DNA of 64,000 bases from Paenibacillus sp. HW567. Lineage in GTDB: Bacteria; Bacillota; Bacilli; Paenibacillales; Paenibacillaceae. The notes under the pieces are model-generated. The model searched no databases and had not been told where the DNA came from. It worked only from the letters and a program-made list of their open reading frames with translations. Location: contig NZ_KB910518.1 of assembly GCF_000374185.1 (NCBI RefSeq), positions 3,109,687-3,173,686 on the forward strand, read 5' to 3'. Below are positions 61,109 through 64,000 of the stretch, piece by piece. Position 1 is the first letter of the stretch. The number at the start of each line of letters is the position of its first letter. Made by a program: the position numbers and the translations under genes.

Positions 61109-63082
61109 TTATCCTCTGTTCTCCGGTATCCATACCTTCATCTCACCGCTGCCCCGGTTGCCCCACAGATAATAAGGCACGGCAGTCACCTTGACAGCTT
61201 CCAGCGGCGCCTTCTCCCTGCTGTAGAGCTGCTCGCCGTTCCAGCCCTCCTGATTCACACGGAAGCCCGTTCCTTCAACCACAACGGCTCCCCCAAGCAT
61301 GGACTTGTCAAAAATCTCCGTGAACCCCCCGGCCTCACTCAACGTAACCGAGCTCAGCGGCGTGCCGTTGTCCACACCCTCCAGGCAGTAGACCAGCGGT
61401 CCGCGCTGGATAGCCGTCTTCTGGGCATCCGCCCGCAGATTCGGATGGGCATACACCCGGTGCGCTTCCATCGGCATGGACACTTCGATCATGTCTCCGG
61501 CCTTCCATACTCTGCGGATCACACGGTAGCCCATCTCCACCCCTTCAGAAAGCTTCAGCACTTCACCATTGACTCTGATCTCCATGCCCTGGCTCCAGGA
61601 AGGAATACGTAGAGCGATGCCGAACTCCCCTGCCTGAGCCGGATTGACCCTAAATGTGACCTTACCTTCCCAGGGATAGCTGCTCTGCTGGCTGACAGAA
61701 ACCTCTGCCCCTCCCAGCGCTGTCTTCAATTCACTGCCGATATACAGGTTAGTGTAAAGCGTGTCGCCGTGAACGGTATAGATATACTGATTCAGCGAGG
61801 TAAGCAGCCGCGCCACATTCGGCGGACAGCAGGCGCAGCCGAACCAGCCCTGGCGCTCGGACTTCACGTGATGCTTATCCGGATTACAGGTGCAGGCCTG
61901 CGGCCACACTTCCAGCGGGTTCACATAGAAATAGTGTTTGCCGTCCTGTGCCATTGAGCCCAGCACATTGTTATAGAGCGCCCGCTCCATCACATCCGCG
62001 TAGCGGGCATCCGGGGCCAGCTCCAGCATCCGCCGGGCAAAAAAGATCAGTCCAATCGAAGCGCAGGTCTCCGCATATACCGTATCGTTAGGCAAATCGT
62101 AATCGAAGGTGAAGGCTTCACCCTGATGAGTGGAACCGATGCCCCCGGTAATGTACATCTGCTTGCCTGTCATATTGTCCCACAATCTTGCACAAGCCTC
62201 GCGCAAGCTCTCATCCCCGGTAAGCGCCGCAAGATCCGCCATCGCTGTGTACATGTAGACCGCACGGACGGAATGTCCCACCGCCTCATGCTGCTCCCGT
62301 ACCGGAAGATGCGCTTGAAGATATTTCAGTTCGACACTGCTTGTCGGAACTCCGCTCCAATGCGTGATCCGGCCGCGCGACTCCCATTCCTGCAGCAGAT
62401 AATTAGGCTCCTGGCCTCTCTGGTTAATGAAAAAGCTGCTGAGCTTCAAATACTTCTCTTCGCCTGTCAGCCGGTACAGCTTAACTAGTGCAAGCTCAAT
62501 TTCCTGATGTCCGTCGTAGCCCTTCAGCTTGCCTTCTTCCGGTCCAAATACAGAATCAATATGATCCACCATCCGCCGCATGATCTGCAGCAGCTTATCC
62601 TTGCCGGTAGCTTCATAATAGGCGACTGCAGCTTCAATGAAATGCCCGGCGCAGTACATCTCATGACAGTCCTGCAGATTGGTCCAGCGGTTGCCCGGCT
62701 CCTTGATCGTAAAATAAGTGTTCAAATACCCGTCCGGCTGCTGCGCTTCCCCGACCAGATCAATCACCGCGTCGGCCTGGGCTTCCAGATCAGGATCACG
62801 CTTGATGCTCAGCGAGTAGCCCACCGCCTCCAGCCATTTGGCCACATCGCTGTCCTGAAACACCCAACCGTGAAACTCCCCTTCTCTCCGGCCTGCGGCG
62901 ATCTCGAAATTGGCGATTGCGCGGCTTGGCTCCGCTTCAGGCACCCGGTCATGCAGCGCCTCATATTGGTAAGGAATAACCACATCCTGCACCAGCCGGA
63001 TATAGCGCCCCCAGAATTCATCTTGAATGGTTACGGACGGATGCGCGTCTGCCGCTTGTTTAAGTTCGCTTATTTTATTCAT
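61109..63082 (-). CDS. Beta-L-arabinofuranosidase (GH127, DUF1680)
   Basis: 657 residues without signal peptide, so intracellular. An alpha/alpha barrel with the family phrases WGRYIRLVQDVVIPYQYEAL, FHGWVFQDSDVAKWLEAVGY and DGYLNTYF, the conserved Cys cluster CTCNPDKHH and GWFGCACCPPNVARLLTSL (zinc and catalytic nucleophile in HypBA1), then two beta domains (LRIPSWSQGMEIRVNGE). It acts on L-arabinofuranose-containing oligosaccharides. Divergent from the AraC regulator that probably controls it. Confidence 0.92.
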   Translation of the reverse strand: MNKISELKQAADAHPSVTIQDEFWGRYIRLVQDVVIPYQYEALHDRVPEAEPSRAIANFEIAAGRREGEFHGWVFQDSDVAKWLEAVGYSLSIKRDPDLEAQADAVIDLVGEAQQPDGYLNTYFTIKEPGNRWTNLQDCHEMYCAGHFIEAAVAYYEATGKDKLLQIMRRMVDHIDSVFGPEEGKLKGYDGHQEIELALVKLYRLTGEEKYLKLSSFFINQRGQEPNYLLQEWESRGRITHWSGVPTSSVELKYLQAHLPVREQHEAVGHSVRAVYMYTAMADLAALTGDESLREACARLWDNMTGKQMYITGGIGSTHQGEAFTFDYDLPNDTVYAETCASIGLIFFARRMLELAPDARYADVMERALYNNVLGSMAQDGKHYFYVNPLEVWPQACTCNPDKHHVKSERQGWFGCACCPPNVARLLTSLNQYIYTVHGDTLYTNLYIGSELKTALGGAEVSVSQQSSYPWEGKVTFRVNPAQAGEFGIALRIPSWSQGMEIRVNGEVLKLSEGVEMGYRVIRRVWKAGDMIEVSMPMEAHRVYAHPNLRADAQKTAIQRGPLVYCLEGVDNGTPLSSVTLSEAGGFTEIFDKSMLGGAVVVEGTGFRVNQEGWNGEQLYSREKAPLEAVKVTAVPYYLWGNRGSGEMKVWIPENRG

Positions 63083-63211
63083 GCTTTATTTCTCCCTTCA
63101 TACTTATTTCACCCTCGCTATTTGCAATTATAGACGGTAAAATAAATAAAAAACAGAATCATAAGCAACCCTATTTTTGTATTATTTCACACTACCAAAA
63201 AGGAGCAGCCT

Positions 63212-64000
63212 ATGTCACTCATCCCGTCCTATATTCATCTGGCGGCGCCGCCTTTCCCGTATTTCCTGGAAGGTGACCGTACCGTCTATCAGCCTGGAGA
63301 TCAGCATCCGAGCCGCAGCCGCATGGGCAAATTCGATCTGCTTATTGTTGAACAGGGCTGTCTCTTTATCGGAGAGGAGCATAAACAGTGGGCGGTGCCG
63401 GCCGGGCATACGCTGCTGCTGCTCCCTGACCGCTACCACTACTCAGTCAAGCCCTGTGAAGAGACAACCTCCTTCATATGGATTCATTTCCACACGGTCG
63501 GGGAATGGATTGAGGCGGAGGGAGATCCGGTATACGCGGACCGCGAAGAGCATTTCAAGCAATTTCTCACACACCCTTATACCATCCGCATTCCGCAATT
63601 CGGGCCGCTCCCGGACCCCTTCGAGCGAAGCGGCCAAGCGGAGCTGCTGCTGCAGCTCGGCCGGGGCCGGCGCTCCAGTGCGGTATGGCAGCAGCAGCGG
63701 ATTTTTGAGGAGATGCTGCGGATGATGGATCTCGCGCAGCAGGATGCTGCGGGGAGCCATGCCGTGGAGATTGCCGAGCAGACGGAGGCCTATCTCCGCA
63801 ATCACTACGCAGAGCCGCTGACCAACAGCCTGCTGGCCGATGAGCTGCATTTTCACTATAACTATCTGGCCCGCTGCATGAAACGCGTCTATGGCCTGAC
63901 CCCAATGGAATATTTGACCGATTACCGTCTGGAGCAAGCCAAGCTGCTGCTGCTAAGGACAGAGATGTCTATCGCCAGGGTTGCCGAGCGGACAGGCTTT
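63212..64000 (+). CDS. AraC-family transcriptional regulator (3' truncated by window edge)
   Basis: The frame from the ATG at 63212 (AAAAAGGAG upstream) stays open for 263 codons to the end of the window. An N-terminal cupin-type sugar-sensing part (YIHLAAPPFPYFLEGDRTVY, LLIVEQGCLFIGEE, TSFIWIHFH) and the beginning of the AraC DNA-binding domain (AEQTEAYLRNHYAEPLTNSL, MKRVYGLTPMEYLTDYRLEQ, IARVAERTGF) are visible. It faces away from GH127 with a 129-bp shared promoter region, so it likely controls that gene. The ligand is presumably an arabinose derivative; inference. Confidence 0.9.
   Translation, partial: MSLIPSYIHLAAPPFPYFLEGDRTVYQPGDQHPSRSRMGKFDLLIVEQGCLFIGEEHKQWAVPAGHTLLLLPDRYHYSVKPCEETTSFIWIHFHTVGEWIEAEGDPVYADREEHFKQFLTHPYTIRIPQFGPLPDPFERSGQAELLLQLGRGRRSSAVWQQQRIFEEMLRMMDLAQQDAAGSHAVEIAEQTEAYLRNHYAEPLTNSLLADELHFHYNYLARCMKRVYGLTPMEYLTDYRLEQAKLLLLRTEMSIARVAERTGF

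Overview
The window is chromosomal DNA of a low-to-mid GC Gram-positive spore-former, almost certainly a Paenibacillus. The proteins read like divergent Bacillus orthologues (AcsA/AcuA, CcpA, SpeA, YktB, a Btr-like regulator). A tyrosine T-box leader precedes tyrS, ribosome sites are strong AGGAGG types, and TTG/GTG starts are common. Carbohydrate genes (GH94, GH127) with their own regulators also fit Paenibacillus. Identification rests on reading protein sequences by eye; no database search was possible.

Bases 1-36.9 kb are ordinary core and semi-core genome: the rpsD end, tyrS with its T-box, a class A penicillin-binding protein, the divergent acsA/acuA pair, mtnN, ccpA, an ECF sigma factor with a membrane anti-sigma-like partner, a translationally coupled PTS EIICBA-EI operon, and an Agr-type two-component system beside an ABC exporter and a DUF4097 protein. 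Then come aroA and aroK, gndA, a MFS transporter, speA and small envelope or housekeeping genes.

Bases 36.95-52.3 kb are an integration hotspot at a tRNA-Val(GAC) gene. A 9.6-kb element lies between two perfect 48-bp direct repeats (36980-37027 and 46611-46658) that copy the 3' part of the tRNA. It carries a tyrosine integrase, an excisionase, two XRE regulators and a filamentous-phage gene II-like replication protein. It also has an operon of small membrane proteins with an ankyrin lipoprotein, a RadC-type JAMM protein, an Rpn-type nuclease with a well-placed internal start, and a 109-nt imperfect inverted repeat. I see no relaxase, type IV secretion, capsid or packaging gene, so its mode of transfer is open. 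Next to it, 46.66-52.3 kb is a decaying tract of small accessory genes and pseudogenes with single-base frameshifts. It ends at a third, degenerate copy of the tRNA end and its flank (52221-52306), which suggests successive insertions at one site.

Bases 52.6-64 kb return to host functions: a MazG-like/LOG pair, a Fur-box-associated siderophore regulator and its binding lipoprotein, and two sugar modules. The first is a LacI regulator with near-palindromic operators in front of itself and of a GH94 cellobiose phosphorylase. The second is a GH127 beta-L-arabinofuranosidase divergent from an AraC regulator that runs off the end.
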